NCBI GenBank assembly: GCA_041690495.1
Contig: JAWLHE010000001.1
Location: 124,001 to 188,000, forward strand
Source of the DNA: DATAAP01 sp041690495
Lineage (GTDB): Bacteria > Pseudomonadota > Alphaproteobacteria > CACIAM-22H2
Direction: 5' to 3'
Length of the DNA: 64,000 bases
Shown piece after piece: positions 25,868-34,738 of the stretch. The position numbers were made by a program, and so were the translations under genes. Every line of letters starts with the position of its first letter. Position 1 is the first letter of the stretch. Under the pieces are notes generated by a model, which saw nothing but the letters and a program-made list of their open reading frames with translations, had not been told where the DNA came from and searched no databases.

Positions 25868-27489
25868 TGGACATCTATCTCGCCACCGCGATGTGGGTCC
25901 TGACCGACGCGACGCTTGTTGCGGCCGCCGTCCTCATCCTCCGCGCGAGCTATCGCTGGCTGCAGGATCGCGCCATTTTCTCCCACCGCTTCGCGCTCGA
26001 GGGCGACGAGGGCGACGTGATGACCCATCTGGTGGCGATCGATCTGGTTCGCCGCAACGGTCATCGCATTCCGCGCGAGACTCCGCAGTTCCTGTGCTCG
26101 ACGGGTTTTGACTATCCGGCGCTGTTTCACAAGCTCCTGTCCCATGTCCCGCGGAGAGTTCTCGAGCGCGGCGAATGGCTTATCAGCCCCGGCTTCGAGG
26201 CGGTGCACGCGGCGCTGGTCTTCGTCGCGGCATGGGTCGTGTTTACCCTGAACGGCGCCGGCGACGATGCGCTCGCGCTTGCGCTGATCGTGGCCGCAGG
26301 ATGGGCCGTTACGCCCCTGCTCACGCGCAATCCGCGCCGCGGCAGCGTTCTTGGGGAGCGGTGCTTCGGCTATATATTCGGACATGCCTTCCTGTTTTTC
26401 GTGGCGATGTTTGCAGCTACGGACGAATGGGCGTGGCTGGCGCCGGCGGCGATCGCCTTCACGATCGGCGCCGCTTCAAGCAAGTTCGCGCTCCAGGCAA
26501 TGTGCTTCATTACGCTGGCGTTCGCTGCCGTTCGTCTCGACCCGGCACCGCTCGCGGCGCTCGCGATCTCGGCAGCGGCCGCCATTCTCATATCGTTCGG
26601 CTACGTTGCAAGAGTGATCGCGGGAACCATCAACCATGCGCGGTTCTACTGCAGCTTCCTCGTCCGCCTGCACGACTACACGCGCTCGTTCTCCACGCGG
26701 GATCTGCGCCAGGGCGTTGCACTGCTCCTGCGCGGGCGCTGGCGGGAGGCGATTGCGGCATTCAAGCGCCACCCGATTCATCGCCTTGGCAGCCAGGTGC
26801 CGTGGCTGGCGACGTTGATCGCCTATCTACTGCTCGCGCCCGCTCCCCGCGCGCCTGTCGCAACGGTTCTGGTCGATTGGAGCATCGCCGCATTGGTCGT
26901 GACGGCGCTTACCGCGACCGATTCGCTCAAGTTCCTCGGCGAAGCCGAGCGATACATGGAATTTGCACTGCTGCCGCTCGTATCGCTCGGCGTGCTCGTG
27001 CCGGCTCCGGCCGGCCCCGCCCTGCTGTTCGCGGTGTTTGCCTACTGTCTTTTCCGGCTCGGCCCGATCTACGCGATGCCGAGCCGCGTGTCGTCCGCGT
27101 CGCCCGAGACGATCGAGCTCGCCCGCTGGTTCGCCGCGCGCGCGCCAACCACCGTTCTGACGGTGCCGGGCCGGCTTTGCTATCCCCTGCTTTACGGCAC
27201 GTCGCACCGCGCGGTCTGGTGGTTCATCAACGCGCCGCGCGGATCCCGGCTCGACACGTGGAAGTCGCTGTTCGAAGGCGGCGCTACATACCCGTATATC
27301 GCGCCGACGGCGCTGAATTGCGCTCACGCGACCTACGGGGCCGAGGTCATCGCCATCGACAAGGCGGGCATCTCCGCGGCGACGCAGGCGTGGGGCCTCA
27401 AATACGATCTCCAGCCCTACCGCGTGCTGTTCGAGAACGCCCGCTATGTCGTACTCGACGCGGCGAGGCAGGCGCAGGCGGCCGCATGA
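25864..27489 (+). CDS. Polytopic membrane protein of unknown function, with soluble C-terminal domain
   Basis: A 541-residue protein starting MMDIYLATAMWVLTDATLV, with about ten hydrophobic segments. A hydrophilic insert lies near residues 35-95 (RNGHRIPRETPQFLCSTGFDYP), with a cytoplasmic-like loop near 260-310 (FYCSFLVRLHDYTRSFS). The last 130 residues are soluble (ELARWFAARAPTTVLTVPGRLC, then RAVWWFINAPRGSRLDTWKS). The layout, membrane bundle plus C-terminal soluble domain in a glycan operon, resembles a GT-C glycosyltransferase or a Wzy-like protein, but I see no diagnostic motif. It is coupled by ATGA overlaps to the formyltransferase and to the deacetylase-like gene. No function is assigned. 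Confidence 0.75.
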   Translation: MMDIYLATAMWVLTDATLVAAAVLILRASYRWLQDRAIFSHRFALEGDEGDVMTHLVAIDLVRRNGHRIPRETPQFLCSTGFDYPALFHKLLSHVPRRVLERGEWLISPGFEAVHAALVFVAAWVVFTLNGAGDDALALALIVAAGWAVTPLLTRNPRRGSVLGERCFGYIFGHAFLFFVAMFAATDEWAWLAPAAIAFTIGAASSKFALQAMCFITLAFAAVRLDPAPLAALAISAAAAILISFGYVARVIAGTINHARFYCSFLVRLHDYTRSFSTRDLRQGVALLLRGRWREAIAAFKRHPIHRLGSQVPWLATLIAYLLLAPAPRAPVATVLVDWSIAALVVTALTATDSLKFLGEAERYMEFALLPLVSLGVLVPAPAGPALLFAVFAYCLFRLGPIYAMPSRVSSASPETIELARWFAARAPTTVLTVPGRLCYPLLYGTSHRAVWWFINAPRGSRLDTWKSLFEGGATYPYIAPTALNCAHATYGAEVIAIDKAGISAATQAWGLKYDLQPYRVLFENARYVVLDAARQAQAAA

Positions 27490-28238
27490 CCCGGACCGAC
27501 GCCGACGCCCTGATCATGACGCTCGACATCGATTGGGCGCCCGATTTCGTCATCGACGAGATCGCCGCGTCCCTCGTCGGTGCCGGCGTGAAGGCCACGT
27601 GGTTCGTCACGCATGCAAGCCCGGCGGTCGACCGGTTGAAGGCGCGGCCCGACCTTTTCGAGCTGGGGCTGCATCCGAACTTCCTGCCGGGGTCTACACA
27701 CGGGGCGACGCCTGCCGCCGCATTGCGCCACTGCCTGGAGCTGGTGCCGCAGGCGCGCAGCTTTCGGTCGCACGGCCTGGTGCAGTCGACGGCGATCCTC
27801 GATCTGGCGATCGAACACGGCCTCGAGGCGGACGTTTCGCTCTATCTCCCGCATGCACGACGGCTGGCGCCGGTTGAGCACTGGCGCGGCGGCCGCTGCC
27901 TGTGGCGCGTGCCCTATATGTGGGAAGACGACTTCGAGATGGATCGGCCTGCGCCGCTTTGGTCGCTCAAGGACTTGCTCGGCCATACCGGCCTGAAGGT
28001 GCTCGACTTTCACCCGATCCATGTCTGGCTCAACGGCGCCGACATGAGCGCCTATGCGGCGCTCAAACAGCGCTTCCCGAATCTGCCGGCTGCGACACCG
28101 GCCGGCGCGGAACCCCTGCGGCGCCATGGGGCAGGGCCGGGTCGGATGTTTGCCGAGGTCGTGAGGCATCTCGCCGCGGCGGGGCAATCGTGGTGCATCC
28201 GCGACCTGCTTCCCGCGCCAGCAGAGGCGGCGGCCTGA
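27486..28238 (+). CDS. Polysaccharide-deacetylase-like protein (NodB/CE4 fold, WbmS-like), copy 1
   Basis: A 250-residue protein. LIMTLDIDWAPDF contains the Asp pair (14 and 16) of the NodB fold. VKATWFVTHASP and LGLHPNFLPGSTHG follow, with a single His at 63 where canonical CE4 enzymes have HxxxH, and a late FHPIHVWLNG segment. It is adjacent to a formyltransferase gene (five-base gap), which suggests that it removes an N-acetyl group to free an amine for formylation. The reduced metal site means that activity cannot be assumed. It overlaps the preceding membrane-protein gene by four bases. Confidence 0.78.
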   Translation: MTRTDADALIMTLDIDWAPDFVIDEIAASLVGAGVKATWFVTHASPAVDRLKARPDLFELGLHPNFLPGSTHGATPAAALRHCLELVPQARSFRSHGLVQSTAILDLAIEHGLEADVSLYLPHARRLAPVEHWRGGRCLWRVPYMWEDDFEMDRPAPLWSLKDLLGHTGLKVLDFHPIHVWLNGADMSAYAALKQRFPNLPAATPAGAEPLRRHGAGPGRMFAEVVRHLAAAGQSWCIRDLLPAPAEAAA

Positions 28239-28242
28239 GACG

Positions 28243-29247
28243 ATGGACTTCGCTGCATTCGGCCGGACCCGGTGGATGTACGACGCGATCGTACGGGCGG
28301 CCGAATCCGGTCATCGCCCGGTGCTGATCGGCACGGCCGCTCCGGCCCCCGAGTACGGGATCGGCGAAGACGACTTCGCGGCGCTTGCGAGGGCATATGG
28401 CTGTCCGTTTTTCGACGACGCGCGCATCAACACGGGCGAGCGCATCTCGCAGGCCAAGGCGAGCGGCGCTCCCGTGGCGATCAGCGTCAACTGGCCCATT
28501 GTCATCGGGCGCGAGTTTCGCGACGTCTTCAGACATGGAATCGTCAACGCGCACGCCGGCGATCTTCCGCGCTATCGCGGCAATGCCTGTCCGAACTGGG
28601 CGATTCTCGCGGGGGAGCCACGCGCCTTCGCGACGTTGCATCTCATGGGCGACGGCATCGACGACGGACCGATTCTCCTCCAGCAGAGCATGGCCCTGAC
28701 CGACGAGACCTATATAACGGACGTATATCGCTTCCTCGACAAGGCCATCCCGTCGATGTTCGTCGCGCTGCTGGACGGCCTCGCTGCCGGCCGGATCCGG
28801 CCGCACCCGCAGGCCGGAGATCCGGCGCTTGCATTGCGATGCTTTCCGCGACGCGAAAGCGACTCGGAGATCGATTGGAACCGCCCGGCGGCGGAGGTCG
28901 CTCGGCTCGTCAGGGGGTCGGCAGAGCCGTTCGCCGGCGCCTATAGCTGGCTCGATGGCCGCCGCGTGCGCATCTGGCGCGCCCGTCCCGAGCAGCTTTC
29001 CCATGCATGGCATGGCGTTCCCGGCCAGATCGTGTCGGTCCAGCCAGGGGAGAGCATTTCGGTGCTGTGCGCGGATGGCGTTCTGGTGGTTGACGAGATC
29101 GAGACCGCCGAGGCGGGCCGCGCCCGTCCCGGCCGCCTCATTCGCAGCACGCGGGCGCGTTTCGGCCTGGATGTCTCGGCCGAGATCGCGTCGCTGCGCA
29201 AGCGGATCGAGGCATTGGAGTCGCGCCTGCTTCGGGAGGGCAAGTGA
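28243..29247 (+). CDS. Sugar N-formyltransferase (copy 2)
   Basis: A 334-residue protein with a complete formyltransferase triad: Asn102 and His104 in IVNAHAGDLPRYRGNACPNW, and Asp140 in HLMGDGIDDGPI. The C-terminal domain (PFAGAYSWLDGRRVRIWRAR) matches that of the other two copies, and a final coiled-coil-like tail (SAEIASLRKRIEALESRLL) is extra. It most likely transfers formyl from 10-formyl-THF to an amino sugar nucleotide. It directly follows a deacetylase-like gene and precedes the exporter permease gene wzm. Confidence 0.88.
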   Translation: MDFAAFGRTRWMYDAIVRAAESGHRPVLIGTAAPAPEYGIGEDDFAALARAYGCPFFDDARINTGERISQAKASGAPVAISVNWPIVIGREFRDVFRHGIVNAHAGDLPRYRGNACPNWAILAGEPRAFATLHLMGDGIDDGPILLQQSMALTDETYITDVYRFLDKAIPSMFVALLDGLAAGRIRPHPQAGDPALALRCFPRRESDSEIDWNRPAAEVARLVRGSAEPFAGAYSWLDGRRVRIWRARPEQLSHAWHGVPGQIVSVQPGESISVLCADGVLVVDEIETAEAGRARPGRLIRSTRARFGLDVSAEIASLRKRIEALESRLLREGK

Positions 29248-29248
29248 C

Positions 29249-30043
29249 GTGAGCGCCGTGGCCGCCGTGTCCCGTTCGCTGATCGCCAACTGGCCTTTCG
29301 CCAGGGCGATGGCCGCGCGCGATCTGAAAGGCCTCAACAAGGGGGCCGTCCTGGGGTTTGCATGGCTGGTCCTGCGGCCGCTGATCCAGGTGGCGGCTTA
29401 TGTCGTGATCGTCTCGTACGTCTTCGGCGCCCGGCTTGGCCCGCAGGCAGGCCCGTTCGATTACGCGCTCTACGTCCTTTCCGGCCTTGTCGCCTGGCAG
29501 GCCGTGCAGCGGACCCTGGAGGAAGCGCCGTCCCTGATCCGCGACCGCATGGAAATTTTGAAGCAGGTCATCTATCCGGTTGAAACCCTGCCGCTGACGG
29601 CGATGATGGGCAGCGGCCTCGGACCGGCCGTCGGCCTTGTGGTCTACCTTGTCCTGGCTCTTGCGACCGGACAGCTGGGGTGGTCGGCCCTGCTCCTGCC
29701 GGTGCCGCTCTTTCTGCTGCTTCTGCTGATGCTCGGCCTGTCCTACGTGTTCATGATCGTGGGCGTATTGCTGAAGGACCTTCGCGAGATCGTCTCGGTC
29801 GTGCTCGGCCTGATGATCTACTTCTCGCCGGTCATCGCCTCGAAGGAAATGGTCGGCGAGCGGATCTGGACGTTGATGCTGCTCAATCCGCTTGCGCACA
29901 TCGTGATTTGCTTCCGCGATGTCCTGCGCAGCGACTTCCATCCGGAGAGCTGGGCCATATTCGCGATAAGCGCGGCGGTTGCCTTCGCGCTCGGCGCCGT
30001 GTTGATCCACCGCATGAAGCTCGCGATCAATGAATACCTCTGA
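29249..30043 (+). CDS. wzm: ABC-2 type polysaccharide exporter permease (Wzm)
   Basis: A 264-residue membrane protein with GTG start; GGGAGGG lies about nine bases upstream. It has six predicted helices and the ABC-2 features KGLNKGAVLGFAWLVLRP near the N-terminus and LLNPLAHIVICFRDVL near the C-terminus, as in O-antigen and capsule exporters (Wzm/RfbA/KpsM type). With the Wzt ATPase encoded three genes later it would move undecaprenyl-linked glycan across the inner membrane. Two modification genes separate the permease and ATPase genes. Confidence 0.93.
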   Translation: MSAVAAVSRSLIANWPFARAMAARDLKGLNKGAVLGFAWLVLRPLIQVAAYVVIVSYVFGARLGPQAGPFDYALYVLSGLVAWQAVQRTLEEAPSLIRDRMEILKQVIYPVETLPLTAMMGSGLGPAVGLVVYLVLALATGQLGWSALLLPVPLFLLLLLMLGLSYVFMIVGVLLKDLREIVSVVLGLMIYFSPVIASKEMVGERIWTLMLLNPLAHIVICFRDVLRSDFHPESWAIFAISAAVAFALGAVLIHRMKLAINEYL

Positions 30044-30932
30044 GCGACCCGGGCGCTTCACGTTCGAAAGCCTGTCGATCGCCGAAGACGACCTGCAGGA
30101 GGCCCGCAAAGCGCTCTATCGGTCCACCGGAGACGGCTACTTCGTGTTCCGGAGGTTTCTCGGCGAGGAGGTGGTCCGCCATATCCGGTCGATCTGGCCC
30201 GCCATCGACCCGGCGCATACGCACAGGCTGTTCGAATCGAAGCACGACTTTTTTCCGCTCTGCCCGGACCAGTACGTTGCCGACGAGCGGGGCAACCGCA
30301 GCTTCTATAACTTCTTCTTCAATACGCCTGTCGATGAGGTCACCTGGAGCGCCTCGCTTTCCGTCCAGATGCTGCGTAACCGGCTGTCGGGAAGGCCGCC
30401 GCTGGTCGAGACCTTCCCGGCCGGCGGCCGTTGCGCCAGCTACCGTGTCGTCGTCACGCGCGATGCCAAGACCTGGATCGGGCCGCACCGCGACTACCTG
30501 CAGGAACCGGGATCGCTGGACCGCGACAAGTATGATCTCACACGGCTTCAGGCTACGTTGTTTCTGTCCGAGAAGGGACACGACTACGCAGGCACGGGGT
30601 TTCGCTTCGAGCGGAACGACGGCCGGACCGTGGTGTTCGGCACCGATATTCCGATGCACGCCGGCGATCTTGTGATCTGGCGCTACAACAACCTGCATAG
30701 CGTCGAAGACGTTTCGACCACGGACGGACAGCTCGGGTTCATGCGAATCATCTATCCGCCGGAGATCATGCATGCCGGGCCCCAGGCGCAGCCGACCGCA
30801 CAAGCCGCGGCTGGCGGCGGGGCAGCGGCGCGGGCCGGGATCGCGGCCCGGCAGGTCGCCCGGGATGTGCTGAGCCGGCTCGGACTGCTCGAGACCGCGC
30901 GACAGATGTTGCGGGGCAGGAGGCAGACGTGA
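30030..30932 (+). CDS. Phytanoyl-CoA-hydroxylase-like Fe(II)/2-oxoglutarate dioxygenase
   Basis: A 300-residue protein. The facial triad is visible as His153-x-Asp155 in GPHRDYLQEP and His223 in NNLHSVEDV, with a 2-oxoglutarate-binding Arg at 239 (GFMRIIYPP). A conserved N-terminal part and a low-complexity Ala-rich tail (after about 255) flank the core. Such enzymes hydroxylate small molecules or sugars in the cytoplasm. It overlaps the wzm gene by 14 bases and the methyltransferase by four. Its place between the permease and ATPase genes suggests modification of the glycan, possibly of its terminal residue. Confidence 0.85.
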   Translation: MNTSERPGRFTFESLSIAEDDLQEARKALYRSTGDGYFVFRRFLGEEVVRHIRSIWPAIDPAHTHRLFESKHDFFPLCPDQYVADERGNRSFYNFFFNTPVDEVTWSASLSVQMLRNRLSGRPPLVETFPAGGRCASYRVVVTRDAKTWIGPHRDYLQEPGSLDRDKYDLTRLQATLFLSEKGHDYAGTGFRFERNDGRTVVFGTDIPMHAGDLVIWRYNNLHSVEDVSTTDGQLGFMRIIYPPEIMHAGPQAQPTAQAAAGGGAAARAGIAARQVARDVLSRLGLLETARQMLRGRRQT

Positions 30933-31558
30933 TCGGTCAGACGGCGATCATCGATGCCGCGGTGGACCACAATCTGGTTCCCAACGAGTATTTCGCCCAT
31001 TTCGAGCGCTTCGGGGCGTGGCAGCTCGATGCGCTGAAACAGATCGGGCTGCAGCCGCATCATTCGCTGCTCGATATCGGATGCGGCGCCATGCGTCTCG
31101 GCCTCCATGCCGTGCCGTATCTCAGCAACGGGCTCTACTGCGGCATGGACGCGTTCGCAAAGTACGTCGAGCTGGGCAACGAGCTCGCGCATGTCGCGAA
31201 TCTGCCGCCGCGGTATCGTCTTCTCGTCGGCGACGATTTCAGCTTCGAGCGGTTTGGTGTTCAGTTCGACTTTGCCATCGCCCAGTCGGTCTTCACGCAT
31301 TTGCCTGCCGGCGACGTAAGAAGGTGCGTGGCGGCGACAAGGAAGGTCATGAAGCCGGGATCGGCTTTCATATTCTCCTATCTCGTCGGCACTCCGGGAA
31401 CGGTCGGTTTTCTCTACGCCGGAGCGAAGCCGATGCAGCGCTCGACGATCGAAAGCGAAAGCTTCTTCGCGGATCTGGCGCGCGAATTCGGCCTGGAGTT
31501 TCAGAAGCCGGACATCATCCATCCAACCCAGCAGGTCGGCCTCTTCCGCTATCCATGA
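30929..31558 (+). CDS. Class I SAM-dependent methyltransferase, possible chain-end modifier
   Basis: A 209-residue protein (GTG start). LLDIGCGAMRLGLHAVPYL is motif I near residue 47, then YCGMDAFAKYVE, FDFAIAQSVFTHLP and MKPGSAFIFSYL. Four-base overlaps couple it to the dioxygenase before and to wzt after. In ABC-dependent O-antigen systems (for example E. coli O8/O9a) a methyltransferase caps the non-reducing end and the cap is read by the Wzt C-terminal domain. The position here fits that role, which is inferred. Confidence 0.85.
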   Translation: MIGQTAIIDAAVDHNLVPNEYFAHFERFGAWQLDALKQIGLQPHHSLLDIGCGAMRLGLHAVPYLSNGLYCGMDAFAKYVELGNELAHVANLPPRYRLLVGDDFSFERFGVQFDFAIAQSVFTHLPAGDVRRCVAATRKVMKPGSAFIFSYLVGTPGTVGFLYAGAKPMQRSTIESESFFADLAREFGLEFQKPDIIHPTQQVGLFRYP

Positions 31559-32889
31559 CGACAGTCTCAACCATCGATGCCTCGGCCGAAGCGGGCCGGT
31601 CGCCGCCAGAGATCGCGATCGATGTCCGCAACGTCTCGAAGCGGTTCAAGCTCTATGACAACATGGTGCTTGGACCACTCAGGGACCTCGTCTTCTTCTG
31701 GCGCAAGGGATCGAACCACCGCGAGTTTCGCGCAGTCGACGACGTGTCGTTCCAGGTCCGGCGCGGCGAGATCGTCGGCATCATCGGACCGAACGGCGCC
31801 GGCAAGACGACGCTTCTCAAGATGATCGCCGGCCTGCTGCCGATCGATAGCGGCAGCATCACCGTGCGCGGTCGGGTCAATGCGCTGCTGGCACTTGGCG
31901 TCGGCGTTCATCCCGAATTCACCGGCCGGGAGAACATCTACTATGGCGGGCTGATGCTCGGGATGAAGGCCGCCGAGATCGAGGCCAAAATGGATTCGAT
32001 CGTCGAGTTCGCCGAGCTCGGCGAGTTCATCAATCAACCGTTCCGCACATATTCGTCGGGAATGCGCTCGCGCCTGCTTTTCTCGATTTCGATGAGCATC
32101 GATCCCGACATCCTGATCGTCGACGAAGCCCTGGCCACCGGGGATGCCTATTTCGTGCAGAAATGCAGCAAGCGCATCCGCGAGCTGTGCGGCCGCGGCA
32201 CGACCATCCTGTTCGTGTCCCACAATCTGACCCAGGTGGAGGACATGTGCGAGCGGGCCATCTTCGTGGCGGAGGGGCGCGTGAAGCACCAGGGCGACAC
32301 CCGATCGGTCATTCGCGCCTACAATGAGTGGGCGTTCGAGCGGGAGACGGAAAAGGCGGGGCGGACCTCGCTGCACGGGCAGGAGCTGCGGCCGATATCC
32401 GGGAATGGACGAGTCGTTCTGGAGGCCGTGCGCTTCAGGAACCGAGCCGGCGAGCCGGTTTCCGGCGCTTATACCGGCGAGACGATGAGCATCGACCTCG
32501 ACTACGCAACCGATCTTCCCGCCGGCACGCCTGCTACGTGCTTCGTGGGGCTGGTGCGCGACACCGACAATCAGTGGGTGGGAGAGATCAGCAGCCGGTA
32601 CTATTTCGATCCGGCTGCGCACGACGTACGCCGCGAAGACATAGCCCTATGGCCGCGCGGAACGGTCACGGTGACAATGGATCCCGTTCTCCTGCTCAAC
32701 AACCGGTATCACCTATGGGTCATGTTCTATGACCTGCGCGAGCGCTACTGTGAGTATCGCGGCATCGCACCGTTCTTCGTGGCACGGCAGGCGCATGTTT
32801 TCGATCGCGCCGCCGTCTTTTGGCAACCCTCGCGCTTCGACAATGTCGAGCGGGTTGCCGAACCGCGCAAGTCCGGGTCGGCGCCATAG
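31555..32889 (+). CDS. wzt: ABC exporter ATP-binding protein with C-terminal carbohydrate-binding domain (Wzt)
   Basis: A 444-residue protein. Walker A GPNGAGKTT lies at about 78-86, the signature YSSGMRSRL near 165 and Walker B DILIVDEAL near 185, followed by the switch His of FVSHNL. From about residue 260 a Wzt-C immunoglobulin-like domain follows (VVLEAVRFRNRAGEPVSG, then RYHLWVMFYDLRERYCEYRG). This domain binds the modified non-reducing end and couples chain length to export, which explains a length well beyond a bare ATPase. It pairs with the Wzm permease at 29249. Confidence 0.95.
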   Translation: MTTVSTIDASAEAGRSPPEIAIDVRNVSKRFKLYDNMVLGPLRDLVFFWRKGSNHREFRAVDDVSFQVRRGEIVGIIGPNGAGKTTLLKMIAGLLPIDSGSITVRGRVNALLALGVGVHPEFTGRENIYYGGLMLGMKAAEIEAKMDSIVEFAELGEFINQPFRTYSSGMRSRLLFSISMSIDPDILIVDEALATGDAYFVQKCSKRIRELCGRGTTILFVSHNLTQVEDMCERAIFVAEGRVKHQGDTRSVIRAYNEWAFERETEKAGRTSLHGQELRPISGNGRVVLEAVRFRNRAGEPVSGAYTGETMSIDLDYATDLPAGTPATCFVGLVRDTDNQWVGEISSRYYFDPAAHDVRREDIALWPRGTVTVTMDPVLLLNNRYHLWVMFYDLRERYCEYRGIAPFFVARQAHVFDRAAVFWQPSRFDNVERVAEPRKSGSAP

Positions 32890-32955
32890 GCCGGTCGTCA
32901 ACCTGATTGAACCCGTGGCCGACCCGAACGCCCGCTAGCAGATGGAGCTTGTTCG

Positions 32956-34692
32956 ATGTCCTCTACGATCCTAGCCGCCGAGCCGGACGCGCCGGTCTCT
33001 CCTACGCGGGCCGAAGCGTCGCCGGGCCGAATCGCGATTGTCGTCGACTACGACGGCGCCGATCGTTATGAGGCGCTTCGCCATCGCATTGCCCTGCCCG
33101 GCCACGCAACGGATCTGTATGTCGCCCGCGGCCGGCGGATCCCCGGCCTGTCCGGGTCGGACCCGCTTCCGATCGATGCTGCATCCTGGCTGGCGCGGCA
33201 GCGCCGGAACCCCGAGTTCGACCATGTTGTCTTTCTGCGTCATCCATTCGTTACGTCGGCGGAGATTGCGGACGGCCTGCAGAAGCTCAGGGACTCGGGG
33301 GAAGCGGCCTATTTCCTGATTCCCGGGCTCAACGAGCTGCTTACGCTCGGGTTCGTCGCCCTCGCGATCTACGATCTGCGGAACCCGGCTCTCAAACCGC
33401 CGCCAAAGCCTGCCGCCGAGCGGGCCCGCCGGACGCTTGCGCGGCATCTGCCCCTTCCGGTCAAGCAGTTCCTCAAGGACCGGCTTTCCTCGATCGGACT
33501 GTCGCAGGTAGGGCTGCCGGCACCGGCGGTCGCGCCCGCAGCGCCGGGCAGCATCGCTGCGGACGGCGCGGTGCGCATCTCGACCCAGAAATCGGTGGCC
33601 TGGGTCATGGACAGCGAGAATCCCGAGCGCATCCCGTTCACGTATTCACTGGGGGATCGCAGCCTCCAGAAAAAATTCTTCGTCGAAGACGTCGCCCGCC
33701 ATTTCCCGGCGCCGCGCACGATCTGCCTGGTTCTGAGCAACCAGTGCAATCTGAAATGCGTGATGTGCCCGTATCATTCGCCGTTGTTCATCCAGAACCG
33801 GCAGACCGACTATTTCGACGACAAGCGATGGATGCCGCTTGCGCTGGTCGAGCGCCTCGTCGGCGAATTGAAGGACAACGATCAGCCGCTCACCTTCCAC
33901 ATGGGCGAGCTCGACGAGCCGCTTCTCCACCCGCACATTGCCGAGATCGTCCGTCTACTTGCTTCCGTGCCGCACTCTACGGTGCACATTACTTCCAATG
34001 GCAACCTTATGAGCGGCGATCTCGCCCGTGCGATCATCGAAGGCGGCATCAAGAGCATCCAATTCAGCGTCGATGCCCAAACGCAGGAGACCTACAAGAA
34101 GATTCGCGGCGCCAAGCTCGAAAAGGTTCAGCGCAATGTCGAGCGGTTCCTTCGGCTGCGCGACGAGCTTAAGCCCGGGCTGTATGTGAATCTGTGCATC
34201 ATAAACCAGGACGGCGCGGCAGACGAAATCGAGGATTTCAAGGCCTACTGGCGCGCGAAGGGCGCGTCCAGCGTCTCCGTCTATCAGCTGTTCAAGCCGG
34301 CCGAAGGCAACAACGCCCAATGGGTCGTTCCGAACAAGTACTTCGAGGAAAAAACGCGCACGCCGTGCACCGCCCTGTGGGATCAGTGCTTCATCTATCC
34401 CGATGGCGAGGTGTCGCTGTGCTGCACCACCCTGATCCGCGTACCCCAGGACGGCATCATCTCGAAGGGAAACTTCAACGAGCAATCGCTCAGGGAGATC
34501 TGGTTCGGCGCCCTGTATCAGAAGGTACGGGCCGATCTGATCGACGAGCGCTTTGACGACCATAAGTACTGCGCGGACTGCGACAACTGGTCTTCGAGCT
34601 ATCAGTACAGGAAGAAACTCGCCGACGGTACCGAGTTCGTCTACGGCGAGAGCATGGGCTATTACTTCTTCCCTGCCGGGGACAGAAAGTAG
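32956..34692 (+). CDS. Radical SAM protein with SPASM-like C-terminus and novel N-terminal domain
   Basis: A 578-residue protein. The 4Fe-4S cysteines Cys264, Cys268 and Cys271 lie in SNQCNLKCVMCPYHS. A TIM-barrel region (HMGELDEPLLHP, HITSNGNLMS, QFSVDAQTQETYKKIRG) and a SPASM-type auxiliary-cluster region (PCTALWDQCFIYPDGEVSLC and KYCADCDNW) follow. The first ~210 residues are a separate domain (GRIAIVVDYDGADRYEALRH) that I do not recognise. Radical SAM enzymes perform epimerisation, dehydration or other radical chemistry, and a sugar or lipid-linked substrate is inferred from the operon. The gap from wzt is 66 bases. Confidence 0.85.
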   Translation: MSSTILAAEPDAPVSPTRAEASPGRIAIVVDYDGADRYEALRHRIALPGHATDLYVARGRRIPGLSGSDPLPIDAASWLARQRRNPEFDHVVFLRHPFVTSAEIADGLQKLRDSGEAAYFLIPGLNELLTLGFVALAIYDLRNPALKPPPKPAAERARRTLARHLPLPVKQFLKDRLSSIGLSQVGLPAPAVAPAAPGSIAADGAVRISTQKSVAWVMDSENPERIPFTYSLGDRSLQKKFFVEDVARHFPAPRTICLVLSNQCNLKCVMCPYHSPLFIQNRQTDYFDDKRWMPLALVERLVGELKDNDQPLTFHMGELDEPLLHPHIAEIVRLLASVPHSTVHITSNGNLMSGDLARAIIEGGIKSIQFSVDAQTQETYKKIRGAKLEKVQRNVERFLRLRDELKPGLYVNLCIINQDGAADEIEDFKAYWRAKGASSVSVYQLFKPAEGNNAQWVVPNKYFEEKTRTPCTALWDQCFIYPDGEVSLCCTTLIRVPQDGIISKGNFNEQSLREIWFGALYQKVRADLIDERFDDHKYCADCDNWSSSYQYRKKLADGTEFVYGESMGYYFFPAGDRK

Positions 34693-34738
34693 CGCCGTTG
34701 TCGCTTGTGGTGGTTCGCTGAAATCTAAGGCTCGCAGA

